Below, piece by piece: positions 1 to 12,028 of a stretch of 64,000 nt of DNA (position 1 is its first letter; every line of letters begins with the position of its first letter). Under the pieces are notes generated by a model. The model saw only the letters and a list, made by a program, of their open reading frames with translations, was not told where the DNA came from and did not search any database. This stretch comes from Coriolopsis trogii (Eukaryota; Basidiomycota; Agaricomycetes; Polyporales; Polyporaceae). The DNA lies in contig JAHYIO010000036.1 of the NCBI GenBank assembly GCA_020543525.1, positions 2,170,001-2,234,000 of the forward strand, written 5' to 3'. The translations under genes were made by a program, and so were the position numbers.

Positions 1-2060
1 TTGAAGCGGACGGTTCCCGCAGTGCAGCGCATCTCTCCAATCATGCCTTCTAGCAGAGACGACTTGCCAGAGCCGACGGGACCTGCAACTCAAAGTGTCA
101 GTGTTGCGCTGTACAAGCCAGCATGTCCATGAACTAACCAACGATAGCGGTCAGTTGTCCTTCCGGTATCGTCAGGTTGACGTCCTTAAGCTTGAAAGTT
201 GATTCCTGGCTCAGTGGTTCACTGGACGCGGCGATCTTCTTGTTGACCTTCTTGTCGCCCTTCTTCTTCTTCCCCTTGCCAGGAGCCTCAGGAGGAGGGC
301 CATCCCAGACAAACTCGGCATTCACGACCTCGACTGCATTCTTCATGTCGACATCTTGGATCTTCGTCTCCTCGAGGGTCTCCGCATCGAAGACGTCATA
401 TAATCGACCGATGGCATTGTACGCATCGGCAGACGTGCTGAGGGCAAGGGCTATATATTACTCGTCAGCGCGCGCTTCGGAAGATATCTCGAACGATGGC
501 TTACGCATGAACATGAGGGGCATGCGGAGGAGCTGGAACAGGGTGAGAGACGCGAAGATGTTGGCGGGGTTGAGCGAATGGCCCGTCACCGAGTAAACCA
601 CAAAGGCCAACACGCTAGCAAGGGCTGGCAGGGAGATGGCGACGGCGTTGTTGGCTGACCGAATGATGAGAAGTGCTCGAACGTAACTGGACGACATCTT
701 CAGGCATACGTTCCCAGCTTGCATAGACTAGAGACGTACCCCATTTCCTTTCCGCGTAGATCCGCGATACGGTTCAAGTACGGTTCTTCCCATGCGAAAT
801 ACTTGATGATCTTCATCGAACCTAGGAGCTCCTGTAGCAGCTTGGCACGCTTGTCCGTCCATATCATAGACTTGTGGCGAATTTTGATGAACTGCTTCAT
901 AACGAGGGTTTGGATGGGCGTCATGAGAACGAAGAACGCGAAGCCAGCGAGCGCAGAGGGGCCCAAGTTGATCAGGAGGAGGATAAGACAGATGATCATC
1001 TGCACCGGACCCGTGAGACCGAGCTGTAGAAAGGAGCAGCAGAAGTCTATGCGCGAGACGTCGGTGGAAATATGGTTGACTAGTTTGCCATTGGTGAGGG
1101 TAGCGCGTGCGCGGGATGTTAATCTGAGGGAGCGCGCATATATGGCGGTGATCAGACCGCCCCGCAGGAGAACACCGGTAGACGCTGCCCGATAGAAGAA
1201 GTGATGTGTGCAGAGTGACGCAACAGCCTGGAGAGCAAGGAGGCCGATTGCGAGTCCAACGCCTTTGCCAATGGGCGGGATGTCGTCGTACTGTCCAGCA
1301 CGGTGCGCGCTAGTGAAGATGATGTCATGAGGCAATTACTTGGCAAGAGAGATGAAGACGACATACGTATATGATTCTGTCGCAAACGTGATAAGGGCCT
1401 ACAATTGTGAATAAGTCGCACGTTGGGGGAGAAAGAATTATGCACTACGAACCTTGACCAGGAGCGGAGTGCACACCTGGGACACATCTGCGGTGAGTTT
1501 AAGAATGCCACCGGACCAGAACCACCATTTGACACTATCATTCATCGCCAGGAGGAGACTTGCCCGCTTCTTGCCATCCTTCTCCCGCCATTGCTTCTCG
1601 CGTTCTGAGCGTACACCACGGAGGGACCACCAGACCCCGCGCCAACCAGGCCCGACCTCTCCGTTGGCGAGACGCTTGTTATATTCCTCTGCAGCGACCC
1701 GCCGTCTCTCGAACGAGTCGATGATCCTCTCCGCGACTACGGCAGCGGCACGACTGTCCTGAAGCTTGTAGAGGTCGGTCGCCTCGAGCGGACGGGCGTA
1801 TCCGAGGGACATGAGGGGGGTGATCCACCCGAAGGTAAGGCGATCGTACCATGACGCGTTGACTTCAGGGATGATATCAGCGTCGTCGAGGGAAGCTTTG
1901 GGGGGAGGGACGTCGTTTGGGAGGAGGAGTTGTTTTGGGCTCCTGTCGAGGACAAGTCAAAATGGAGAGGGCGATGGAGGTGGCAATCAGCGAATGCGTA
2001 CCATCGAGATCTCTTGGGCTTCTTGAGGGAGTCTACGCTGCTAACCGAGTCTGGCGTCAT
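1..2060 (-). CDS. ABCC-type (MRP/Yor1-like) multidrug ABC transporter, 5' part only
   Basis: Full-size ABC exporter of the ABCC family, whose members pump drugs, conjugates and organic anions out of the cytosol at the plasma or vacuolar membrane. I start it at the ATG 2060-2058. A first intron (donor GTACGC, about 65 nt) joins the N-terminal MTPDSVSSVDSLKK exon to the PNDVPPPKASLDD segment, followed by the Yor1-type N-terminal motif NASWYDRLTFGWITPL. The first transmembrane domain runs through about 1335-460, with HISTDVSRID, SMKIIKYFAWEEPYL and SLTLFQLLRMPLM. Nucleotide-binding domain 1 starts near 346, and after a last visible intron the Walker A sequence GPVGSGKSSLLEGMIGEM is reached at about 80-30. 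The gene runs off the window start inside this domain, so the second half is not visible. Family assignment is confident; the substrate cannot be read. Confidence 0.85.
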
Positions 2061-2953
2061 CCGGAAGAAGAGATAGCGTTGACGTTTGGCACGGGACGGG
2101 CGGTTCCTCGACCAAGACCAAGACCAACGGGAGCGCGAGACCGTCCGAGGGGCCTTATACGTTCGCTGGGCTGCGAATGCGGGTCTGTAGATGAGGACGG
2201 CGAGTCGAAAGGCGCCGTCCGCCTGGGGCTGGCATCATCGTGCGGGCCGCAGCCGAAGGATGACAGTACGCACCCGTCCTCGCTCCCAGCATGACAAACA
2301 CCACCGGCACTGGGCGTCTCCCCGCATCCATTATCCCTTCCGTCGCGGTGGAACTCACTGCGCCTGCGTACGCTCGTCTTGACCATGCTCATGTCCACGT
2401 ACGTCCTGGTCAATATGTCACTGTGCCGCGCATGTCCAGCACTCCAGAGCTCTTTCTGTACATTTGCTTTGCGTGCTACACACCACGTTAACACCTGTAC
2501 CCTTATCGGCTAGAAGTATGCTCGCTATCTCTCCAGGCATTGTGCCTACTGCGATAAATGTCCGACACACATCCGGATCGACAGACACCCACCATTGGCT
2601 ACACTGCCGCACAGTACCCCATTGATCATGTAAGAAACCAGCCCAGGTCCATGTTTCGACCCGTGTGGCACGCGGGTGCAGTGCTCTGCTTACCATGCAA
2701 TGATCGAGCTGCCTCCTTGCTAGCCACAACGCTAATTAGACTCGAACCGCCACGGTACGGATGGCAGAGATTGTAAGTCGCAACCCCTCGAGTCATCCAC
2801 GGACCCTTGGGCCTTGGACCAACATGCATTCACCGTTCCTACGTTGTGCTCATGTGTTTAAATTCGCGCCAACTGCGATCCGCAGCACTGCGAGGGCCCC
2901 AATATGCGGCAATACGAGCTTCCGCTCCCGGAACGCCGCGAGCACCAAGCTCA
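2061..2953. other. Intergenic, upstream of the ABC transporter
   Basis: About 0.9 kb between the start of the ABC transporter and the 3' end of the DBP6 helicase, both on the minus strand. It must hold the transporter promoter. I see short chance open frames only, and no repeat or RNA gene. Confidence 0.5.
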
Positions 2954-5661
2954 TCATCCAGTGCGAGCATACAGTTCCTTCAGCCTCCCAAGCGCCGTCT
3001 AGGACCCCATCGGAGCAACAAACCGAGAGTTAGCCATGACCGCCTCATGGGAAACCATCACACGAAGCCTAACTGACCTCATACGCCGGCCGGAACGCAG
3101 CCACATCGGAGTCCGTGACCCTCAGGCGCTTCACCTTGTCCAGATGGTCAGCCTCCTTGAGCATCGTCTTGAAATACCGCGCCTGAGAGAACCATCGGCA
3201 TCGATCAGGAAAGTCGACGTCAACTCTGCGGATGCACTCTCACCTCCTGCTCTTCGACGAGCGTCCACGCGTCGCCCGCGCGGCCAGCTCTCGCCGTCCG
3301 TCCGACACGGTGGACGTACTTTCGAAAGTCGACCGGGACGTCGTAGCTCACGACGTGGGAGACATGGCTGATGTCGATACCGCGCGAGATGAGGTCCGAG
3401 CAGACGAGTCTAGACGCACGCGTTGTATTGTACGCATTAGCCCCACTCGCATCTTGGCAGATTCTCGGTAGGTAGGTGACGCACATATGGATCTCCCGGT
3501 TCTTGAACTGCTCGAGGATGGCCTTGCGTTCCGCCGGAGGGAGGTCGCTGGAATGCGCGCGTGCGACGATGCTCTTCCCTGGCGCGTTCTCGAAGGCTGC
3601 CTCGAAGAACTCGAAGAGCCTGACCAGCCGCGTCGTCGACTCGGCCGATTTGGTGAACACGAGCGCGTTCGTCACGTTCCGGGCGTGCACGAGGTGGAAC
3701 AGCATGAGCGGCTTCACCGCAGACTCGCACACGAGCATGTGCTCCTGAGAGGACCAAATATTTTTCAGCTTCTCCTGCTCCCACCTCAAGAGAATGGAGA
3801 GACGACCCACCGTAAGGGTTGCTGGCATGGAGAACTTCTCCATCACAAAGTCCAGGACGCCCTCTTCCTTGCTGCTTGCCTCGCCAGACGACGTCTTGGT
3901 ACTCTGCACGACGATGTACTTTGGCTGGCGCAGCCCTAGAGCGGCTATCTTCGCAGGGTCACGCGTGAGCGTCGCGGAGAAGAGTAACTTCTGGCAAGAG
4001 GGCTCTTTCGGGTCGTCGACATCGGTACGAACGTACGGCACGTCTCGCAATAGGTGGAGAAACGCAGGTGCAAGAGCATCTAGATGTAGACGACAGGTGG
4101 TCAACGGCTTATCTATGGAGCCGTCGGGCGACGGGACGACTGTTGAGTCGTCCGAGGGTCGCGGAGGACGGGTTGCTGCGAGTACTTGCGCGAGCCAATC
4201 TTGGAAAGACTGAGCGAGCAAGCGGTCCGCCTCATCTATGACCTATATGCTAGCTTGAGTATAGAGAAGTGACGTGCCCCTCAGTACGTACCAGGAATCG
4301 CAGATGTTGCAATGAGAAGTTGGGGGTGCCGTTTAGATGATCAATCAGACGTCCCGGCGTGCATATCAGAATGTCGACCTTGCTTGAGCCCCCTTGTAAA
4401 CTGCAGTGTGATCAATAATGGTAAGGAGGCGCATACATGCAACAAATCGCGTACTCCGTATGTCGTTCAGCCACCAACTGTGACTGCTCGTGTGCAAAGG
4501 AGTGCTGGCCCGTCGCAGTTCCAATCTACGATGGGGTATAAGAAGACATGACACGCATGAACAACGAAAATCACCTTCAGCCCTCGACCCTTGGCAACTG
4601 CTTCGAAGGTTTCTCGAACTTGTAGCACCAGATCCCGCGTAGGCAACACGACGAGTGCTCGTAATCGGGTGACCACGCGAGCCGAGAGAACCTATGACAA
4701 TCGTCCATATTGACAATTCTGTACAATTAGAGGTACATAACACGCACCTCTACAATGGGCAGCACGTATGCTAGCGTCTTGCCGCTTCCCGTAGGTGCAG
4801 ATACGCACAGGTCTTGTGGTGGGTGATAAGGTCTATACAGCGCTCTCGACGCAGGTGATGAGAGGAGCAAAGGCACGACCGCCGTCTGTACTATTGCGCG
4901 CAATCTCAGGGTGAGCGATACAAGAGTAGTACATGAACGACACGGACGGACCAGCGAACAGCTCCGTGATTCCCAAGTCCTGCAGCCGCTTCCTTATCTT
5001 CCCGCTCAGTCCCGTCCTGTCGTTCTGGGCATCCCCCGATCCCGGTTCTGGCGCGTCGAGCGGGAGGGTGGACGCAGGGTTGACGAGTTCGGCCTCGATC
5101 AGAGCCTTGTCGAGTCCTTGCAGCGCAAGCACAGACTTCGGAGGTGCCTCGGGCTTGCGTGGCTGAGGGAAGGCCGGAAGGGCCGCGGGTGGTGTAGGGG
5201 ACCTCGCGCGAGTCTGAACCGCCTCTGCCCCCTCGACCTCGATCTCCTCCTGTTCCGGACTCGATGCGCGTGGGGCTACAATTGCACCTTCATCTGCGTC
5301 AAGTTTACGCCGTTTGCTGGGCCGCTCGCCGTCCTTTCGTGGCCGCTTTGACGTAGGAGAAGGAATCGGAACGCTCACGTCTTCCTCTTCTGAACCTTGC
5401 GACTCATCCTCGCTCTCGCTCGCACTAGACTGCGACTCGTCCTCGGAATGCTCGTCTTTATGTGTCTCCTTCGTAAGTTTCGTGGTCGCGTTGGGGACGA
5501 CCGCTTTACGTTTCTTCCTCCTCTCCTTCTTCGCCTTGAGGTACCTCTTCTTGGCCTTGGTCTTCGACTGGGCTGGTTCAGCACTAGAACACTTAGAAAA
5601 TGTCGGGTGGACCGACCTTGGAGCCTGGAGCCGATGGAGTCGTAGGTGATGTCTGAGCCAT
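2954..5661 (-). CDS. DBP6: DEAD-box RNA helicase, 60S ribosome biogenesis (Dbp6/DDX51)
   Basis: ATP-dependent RNA helicase of the nucleolus, needed in yeast for early 60S pre-ribosome assembly. The N-terminus is basic and acidic low complexity (KKRYLKAKKERRKKRK, then SSASESEDESQGSEEED). The core follows in order: LGITELFAVQTAVVPLL, Walker A APTGSGKT, PTRDLVLQV, VIDEADRLL (DEAD box), SATLTRDP, then the second RecA domain with LVCSDLISRGIDI and HRVGRTARAG. The large insertion between DEAD and SAT is typical of the Dbp6 branch. At least six introns are needed. The last exon reads TALGRLKELYARTG and ends at TGA 2956-2954. The 5' end is unsettled: ATG 5661-5659 gives MAQTSPTTPSAPGSK, but joining it to the basic exon would need an intron of only 25-33 nt. 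Confidence 0.88.
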
Positions 5662-7067
5662 GGCCAGGGCTTCGTAATGTTATTTCACGTTCTGACAGGA
5701 CTCATAGGACAAAGTGAGGATCGAGCGTTGGTTCCATCTGTCGGGCTGCAGCCGTTGTGGCACTGACCCAGAAAGTTTACTTTGACGCTCATGGGCCTCC
5801 GGGCCGTCTCTGTTCGGCGTCAGGGTCAGAGGAGGTCAGAGGCTGGCGGGTCGGCACCTTTCACTTCAACGCTGAGCTCGAGTTTGAGTCAGGCTTAGTT
5901 TGCGCTGACTACTCCCAGGTTGGCGTCGCATACCCTCGCATAGCCAGCTTCCTCAGCATCTCGGGCACAATGACAGAATCTTAGCTAGATTGAGCTCAAG
6001 ATGGAACGGCCAAGAACTCGAAGGAATTCGCTTGGGCTGGGAGATCGAGTATGAGACGATCATGAATCTACCTTTGTGGCTGGCTTGCCTTCGTCGGGAT
6101 GTGGATCAATGGTGCTGAGGTGAGTACACGAAGGTTCTGATGTTGAGGCGATAAGATAGGTCTGATCGCGCCGTAAGGTTTGTATCTTCAAGGCACGGCC
6201 CCGGGTAACGTACCGTCGACAGCTCTCAAGTCTCTGGATGGCTCGGGATGCATTCCGTCGGCTGAGTAACTCCCGGGTCACTGTCTGACCGGGCACGTAT
6301 AACAAAGACGTGAGGCAGAGAAACGTCGACGCATTTCTCCACGCTCTTCCGTGTATGAACTGCGGGAGCATGATCAGTCCGTTCCGACATCCGTCGCAGA
6401 CTCCGAACTATTCAAAATCTCTCTCCGAACCCGCGGTCATGATCGTCTCCGAACACGTCATACTGTATTGTAGTCGTGACGCTGTCGTCCACCATCGATG
6501 GCGGAGATTGTTCCGGCCCTCGCACACGGTGTGTCGCGTGCGCACGGGAGCGCACTCGCCCTTCTCCAACGTCTCTTCTGCTCTGAGTATGCCAAACCCA
6601 GACATGCGCATCAGTCTGAGCGACATGGTGCGGTACGTCTCGTCTCCAGAACTCAATTCAAAGCTACCTGTTTCCTCATCTACAGCTCACTATCGCATGT
6701 CAGGCGACACCATCTTGGCCGTCCGGAGATGACTCGTGTCACCGGACCTTGACATGGGTGCCCTAGCCGGACTGGTGAGCTCTGTTCCGGCCTCCGTGGC
6801 TTCTTATCACGATGCCATCTACGGCAGCTGTGGACTGCAACCATCTTCCCCATCTGCAAACCATATCTCTCTGCACTAAACGACGCTTCGTAGAAGGCAA
6901 ACGCGCGGCTGGCGAGCGGCCGCTGCGTCTGTGCATGTCCGTGGCCTCCCGTGACGAGACGTTCAATGCTGGCGTAAGGTATTTCCACTTGCGTCCTTCT
7001 CTTGCTCGGAGGAGGGCGTCTTGTGCGCACTATAAGAGGGAAACCGGCCTGCTCCATTTCCTATCAT
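5662..7067. other. No confident gene; upstream of DBP6 and of the next plus-strand gene
   Basis: Roughly 1.4 kb. The right part may hold 5' exons of the gene ending at 7616, since open frames such as MSVASRDETFNAG (ATG near 6937, followed by GTAAGG) and a segment near 6736-6880 look partly coding, but I could not join them in phase. The left part (5662-6580) shows nothing I can support. Confidence 0.3.
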
Positions 7068-7616
7068 TCTACATCAGCCCCTGCCGTCCCTGTCAGACTC
7101 GTCGAGCCCCACGACGCCCGACTAGCCGTATCCGTTAAGCAGTCCCTCTTCCGCTCCAACCTTGATTCTATCTACGATGTGCTGGGAAGAAAGGTCAGAT
7201 TTCCTACCCCGTCGCTCTCGACTCGTCCTCATGGGTCTCGTTCCTTGCATTCCAGTTGTGGCAACCAGCACCGAGGGTGTCCGGTAAAACCATTCTAGGC
7301 TGTTGGGTCAACGGACCACACACTGACGTCAACGCCGTTCGTTTACCCGTCTAGCACTTCGTGATCTTGTACTGGTCCGGCGAGAAGTGGGATTGCAACT
7401 CACCGAATTGCGGCCTCAGCGCAGCTCACGCGCACCAGGACGGGCGCAACTGCGCCTGCCCGAAGGTTTGTCTCTCTGCTTATTGAGCGGGCTTGCTGTA
7501 GTGCTGAGATTGATCAACAGACGTATCGTGAAAAGCGCAAGGTCCTGAACTTGATCCAGGAACCCTGTGATGCATGCAAGGAAGCGGCTCTGGCTGCACG
7601 TGTTAGACGTCGATGA
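7068..7616 (+). CDS. Unrecognised protein, 3' exons, Cys/His-containing
   Basis: I do not recognise this family. The best-supported exons are the last two: one containing FVILYWSGEKWDCNSPNCG followed by LSAAHAHQDGRNCACPK, then a 60-nt intron (GTTTGT to CAACAG), then TYREKRKVLNLIQEPCDACK and a stop at 7614-7616. An upstream exon around 7070-7195 reads PAVPVRLVEPHDARLAVSV and on to DSIYDVLGRK in an open frame. Cysteines and histidines are spaced like a small metal-binding module (C-x4-C, H-x-H, C-x-C, then C-x2-C), but this is only suggestive. The start is not resolved. Small Cys-containing proteins of unknown role are common in Agaricomycetes. Coding potential rests on in-phase exons and compositional sense, not homology. 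Confidence 0.4.
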
Positions 7617-8158
7617 TCGTGATATGTTCCTCGCCTTGTGCTTGTCCGCCCGTGCTGTGCAATCGCCTCGCTATACCTGCTGTCCAGCTTTTCCACCTAA
7701 CGTTCGATATTAAATACAGTAATTCTAAGCAATGTCCACCCCATCTATTGACGAAGGAGCATGCACATTGAACTTGCTAGTCGTTCAGCAGCCGACGTAC
7801 CGGCGACGAGTGCAGAGATTGGTGTGCAGTGGCACGAAGCTCCAAGCTCACGGACATTACTTGACTAAGTCCTGCTGCGGTCAATTGCAAGTAGCAGGAT
7901 TCAGGGGAAAGGAATGAGTTGCAGAAGCTGGCGTTCTTGAGAACTGCACGCGTCTAAGCCGGTTCTTGTACTCAGGCTGCACACAGTGGAGGACACGACG
8001 TAAACACGATGTAGAATGGGGGGACTGCGGGAGGCACATGCCTTCCTTTCCGGAACCCATCAATGCAGATAAGTGAATGACACTAGGCGTCTTCTCGTGG
8101 GGACAGCAAGGGGAGATAAACCCGCGATCGTGTACGACGAATCACCTCTTGCGGAACC
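7617..8158. other. Intergenic between convergent genes
   Basis: The 3' flanks of the unrecognised plus-strand gene and of the XLF gene on the minus strand meet here. I see no further gene or repeat. Confidence 0.5.
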
Positions 8159-9808
8159 TCAGAACCGTTTGCCTCCCCGCTTGAGCGGCTGCTTCGCGCC
8201 ACGGGTAGAGGCTCCTTTCACCCGTGCGACGTGCTTCTTCTGCTCCTCTTCGCTGTCTTTGTCACTGCTGGAAGACGCGACTGGAGCACGCTTTGCCTTC
8301 TTTGGGAGGGGGAGTGGCGAGGAAGATGGGGGAATAGCAGGGTGCTGGATGGAGTCCCGCGATTTCGGGGGTGGGGACTGATCTGGAGTGGCACGTTTCG
8401 AAGGCACTGATTGCGGGCTGCTGTCCCTTACATTCGCGCTCCGACCACCGTCCACGGGTGCCTTGCTTTTCGCATGAACAGCGACGTAGTCCTCCTCCGG
8501 CTCCTCCTCCGTTACAGACTCGTCTCCCGGCGGAGGCGATTTGCTGGCTTTGGTGATGCTGGCGATGACACTGACAGGCTTGTCATGAATATTGGGGCGG
8601 TGTCGTGAGCTTGATTCCTATAGTATATTGCTCTCGTCAGCTCATGCAGCCCAGCAACAGGCAGCACATACGGTGAGGGGCGGCGAGGGACTTCTGATGC
8701 GGCTCTCTGGAGGCTTCAACGGGGGAGGTACTCGTGACTGCACGGGCGGAGAGGGTGGTGTTAGATCCGGCGTCCCGGTATCTACGACAATCCGCGCTAC
8801 ATCTGGGTTCAATACGAGAAGTCATGGGGTATCAGAAAATACTATACATACGGAGGTCCGGAACGAAATTGAACATAGCAGTCGTGCGCCGCAAAGAGGT
8901 CGCAAGAATCGGTCGCGATAGCGCGTTCTTGACATGCGTGTCGAGCGTGCGCCGAGCTGTCCGCCCCACCTTGTCTACTGCCTGGATTCCGAAGGGAAAG
9001 AATGAGCGGTATGTCGGGAGGATGGAAGCTGGCTGCATACCTTCTCAAGCTCCGTCTCGGACATTGTTGACAAAGGATCAGCGGACGAGAACGCAAGATG
9101 TGTCATGCTAATCAACGGCAGAATGAGATGCTTTGATAGTATGTCTGCTGACAACCTAGGTCCGACGTTGAACGTCTCCCATCGCCAGCGAAACGCTTCG
9201 CCCGCAAGCGTAAATGCAAGATCCTGTTGGAAACCCCATGAGCACGGACACCGACAATCGGAAGCCAATACCATACCGAGTAAGTTGACTTCACGCGCTC
9301 GAAGGAGAGTTCGGCTACTCCTCCGATTGTATGCGCTGCAGCGACGAATTCCAAGCACTTGACACTCCACTCCTCGTCATCCTCACCCGCAGGTCCATTG
9401 GATGACTGTTGGTTACAGTCACGCCACCTTCTGGAGAACTGATTGCTGGATAGAACTATATTTCTGGAAGGTTAGTGCACCCACCACGAGAAGCCGATGG
9501 TACCAGTTTGAACCCCACCTTCTCCCCATACATTCTTCGTGTCCGTTATCAAGATGCAGCAGGAAAGATCAACAGTGGATGAGTAGAATTTCTACATGAT
9601 GATGCATTGAGGTATTTTAAACAGTGAGCAACAAGAGGAAGTAGGATATCTGGAGGACGAACCATGAGGTAAGGTGTTGTAGACTCGCTGTCCGTCTTCG
9701 CAATCCATTCCTTGGTGAGTAGAAGTTTTGCATGCTCCTGGTAACAGAGGTCAAAGGTTGCTTCAGGCAAATCAGAGCCACGATTCGCACCTCGGACAGA
9801 TACTCCAT
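8159..9808 (-). CDS. XLF/NHEJ1-like non-homologous end-joining factor
   Basis: XLF (Nej1, NHEJ1) forms filaments with XRCC4 and stimulates DNA ligase IV at double-strand breaks in the nucleus. I rebuilt eight exons: 9808-9791, 9737-9663, 9591-9519, 9455-9277, 9223-9041, 8981-8852, 8802-8672 and 8617-8159, which sum to 415 codons plus stop with all phases agreeing. The N-terminal head reads EHAKLLLTKEWIAKTDSEST, LSCCILITDTKNVWGE and LAFTLAGEAFRWRWETFNVG. The segment SKHLILPLISMTHLAFSSAD begins the coiled-coil stalk. The last 200 residues are Pro/Ser-rich and disordered, ending in a basic tail (ARVKGAS, LKRGGKRF) as in XLF, whose extreme C-terminus binds Ku. It is divergent from the FHA/G-patch gene with 389 bp between starts. 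XLF evolves fast and the call is from motif memory, so PAXX or XRCC4-like relatives remain possible. Confidence 0.72.
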
Positions 9809-10197
9809 GTGAATGCGTCGCTACACTGCGATGCCTTGATCAATGCCGACTTCCGAACCCCGACGCGTCAAAAGATTAAGCGAGGTGGTGGTATTGATGC
9901 TTGCTTGTGAATGAATGACTGAATTGCTCCGAGCCGGTGTGAGAGTTGAGTGTTTACTGCACGTATCGCCTGCAAGGAACCCAAGAGAGGTGGTTGAGAG
10001 ATTGGCCACTGGTTGGAAGCAAACACTTGCCACCGCCACGCGTCGGCGCGAACCACTCGCGAACCAATCGAGGCGTGAGAAATGTTACCCAAACAGGCTG
10101 GAGTAGATCGTCATGGGCGCCCCAAAGTTCTCCCCTCTTCTGACCGCAACCGTGACCATCCCTCGACCCCATCATCCAACGTTCGGCCTGCCTGTGA
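9809..10197. promoter_or_regulatory. Shared intergenic region between divergent genes
   Basis: 389 bp separate the start codons of the XLF-like gene (-) and the FHA/G-patch gene (+), so both promoters must lie here. No specific element is identified. Confidence 0.45.
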
Positions 10198-11466
10198 ATG
10201 GAGGAAGGCGAACTACCTGCAGAGCTTGCGCACACACCCTCTTCGCAAACTGGAGCGACACGCCTACCCTCTGAGACTTCCATAGACGCTTCGGGCGTCA
10301 TCTATTCCTCTGCTATTGAGTGGCCTGCAGACGAAGAATCTATCCCCAACTTGCTGACTGCCGGACCCTCCCATTCTTATCACGACCCTTCTTCTCCCTC
10401 ATTCTGTTTGCGTCTTCTCAAGGAACGCAGTCCTGTTCTTCGCAAGCAGCACAAGGTCGCTCTTCTTGACGGATACCCGGAGATCCACATCGGCCGCGAC
10501 ATCGCGCCTCCGAATTCCGACACCCCCAGGATCCGTCTCAAGGAGATGGAGGTCTCAAAGCTTCACGCAACCATATACTGGGACCAGGGCCTCTCCCGGT
10601 GGTCAATTGTCGACATGGGCTCAAAACACGGCACATTTGTTCAATCTGTTGCCGCGCCCTCTCCTGCAGGCCTGGCGGCTCAGGTACAAGATGAGAAGGG
10701 CGTCCGGCTATCTGCTCCGAGGGTTGCCAGCATGCCTAGAATAATGCAACACCAGGATCGCCTGTCAATCGGGGGGACAACATTCGTCGTGCACATTCAT
10801 GAGGATCGCATACCATGTAGTGCATGCTCTCCTCAAGGAGCCGACGAGATCCCTTTGTTTTTACATCGCGCCGCCGACGGCGATACCGCTTCCAGCCAAA
10901 AGCGCAAGCTCGACTCTGTGGTCTCAGCGTCGGTAGCTACGACAGCGGTGCCTTCACATTTACGCGACCCGAAGAAGGCTCTCGCTACGCTCAAACGCAG
11001 TCTCCTATCCTCGCAGGCAGCGTTACCACCTCCTACCACACAAAATCAGACGCTGCAATATGTTGACAGGAGCGCGCGTCGCCGCGCTCTCCACCCTGAT
11101 CACTCGCCGGCGATAACACCGAACGCCAGTCGATCCCGAGTCTCTTCTCCCTCCCCCTCTGTCTCTGCGTCTATGCCATCCTCTGCACCTCCTACACCCT
11201 CAGCGCCTTTGCCCACAACAAACATCGGTCACAGGTTGCTCATGAAGCAAGGCTGGAAACCCGGAACGGCGCTTGGAGAGCCATCGAGCGACAACTCTGG
11301 TCTCGTGGCGCCATTAGACCCACCATCCACTGTGGGTCGTGCTGGGCTCGGTCTTCCCACCCGAACCGCGAGTTCGATTGCAGTCTCACCAGATGCTGGT
11401 CAATGGAGGGACACAAGCAAGAGGCGCCGTTGGGAGGAAGTTCGGGACAGTGATATTATTCTGTGA
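10198..11466 (+). CDS. FHA and G-patch domain protein (AGGF1-like)
   Basis: A single 422-codon exon. Residues about 60-200 form an FHA phosphopeptide-binding domain: IHIGRD, then the conserved SKLHATI and the MGSKHGTF turn, with RLSIGGTTFVVHIHED closing the fold. Residues about 335-385 form a G-patch, reading GHRLLMKQGWKPGTALGEP and, further on, GRAGLGLP. The middle and the ends are Ser/Pro-rich and disordered. The FHA plus G-patch pair is the layout of human AGGF1/VG5Q and its fungal relatives; G-patch proteins commonly activate DEAH helicases in RNA processing, and the FHA would read a phosphothreonine on a partner. The start follows an in-frame stop (TGA 10195-10197) directly, which fixes the first possible codon unless an upstream intron exists. 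The exact pathway is inference. Confidence 0.75.
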   Translation: MEEGELPAELAHTPSSQTGATRLPSETSIDASGVIYSSAIEWPADEESIPNLLTAGPSHSYHDPSSPSFCLRLLKERSPVLRKQHKVALLDGYPEIHIGRDIAPPNSDTPRIRLKEMEVSKLHATIYWDQGLSRWSIVDMGSKHGTFVQSVAAPSPAGLAAQVQDEKGVRLSAPRVASMPRIMQHQDRLSIGGTTFVVHIHEDRIPCSACSPQGADEIPLFLHRAADGDTASSQKRKLDSVVSASVATTAVPSHLRDPKKALATLKRSLLSSQAALPPPTTQNQTLQYVDRSARRRALHPDHSPAITPNASRSRVSSPSPSVSASMPSSAPPTPSAPLPTTNIGHRLLMKQGWKPGTALGEPSSDNSGLVAPLDPPSTVGRAGLGLPTRTASSIAVSPDAGQWRDTSKRRRWEEVRDSDIIL

Positions 11467-11656
11467 ATTCAGGTGTAATCCGCGACAGGTAGCTACCTGT
11501 AGCCCAGTCTACTGTTCACGGAAGCCTTATCACAGCCCTGTTGTTGACCCCCTGCCCACCCATGATGCATGATGCCCGACAGTCATCTTCGCCTCCTCCG
11601 CCTGGTCGAATACCACCTCCCGAGGTCTGGCACGTATCCCCGGTCTCGTGCCGTCA

Positions 11657-12028
11657 TCAGCGTGTCTGTGAGTAGCAGATTCCTTCAGACCTGGCCATCG
11701 TCTGATACTGGAAGTCTGACGAATTGTGGATGCAGCCACGCACTTTACTCTGCGACGGCACACACTTAGGATTCGCAACCTCTGGGGGATGTCCTCACGC
11801 ACTGGGATGAATGGCGACGTGAACACCACCACGCTGCAGCTTGCCATCCTCTCCTGTTACATCATGTCAGCGAATTGTCGACGTGTGTATACAGCTGGGG
11901 CGCATTCGGACGCGCTCAATTGCGCGCGACTTACCTCTTGGGTAGTATGTAGGTGCAGCAGCGACTTTAGGGTCGGCTGACAGTGCCAGGAGAAGCGCAA
12001 GCGCGACAGAGAGAAGAATAAATCGCAT
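11657..12028 (-). CDS. Small secreted Cys-containing protein
   Basis: The first exon encodes a clear signal peptide, MRFILLSVALALLLAL, followed by SADPKVAAAPTYYPRG and a donor GTAAGT near 11933. The second exon begins GEDGKLQ after TGTAACAG. The frame then meets one TGA but continues open to KCVPSQSKVRGCIHNSSDF and a stop at 11659-11657; a 48-nt intron with a weak GTGGTG donor would remove the TGA and give a product of about 80 residues with three cysteines. Without that intron the product is a 51-residue peptide. Secreted proteins of this size are common in wood-decay and symbiotic Agaricomycetes, but no family is recognised. An upstream ATG at 12061 is possible but would bury the signal peptide. 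Confidence 0.45.
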
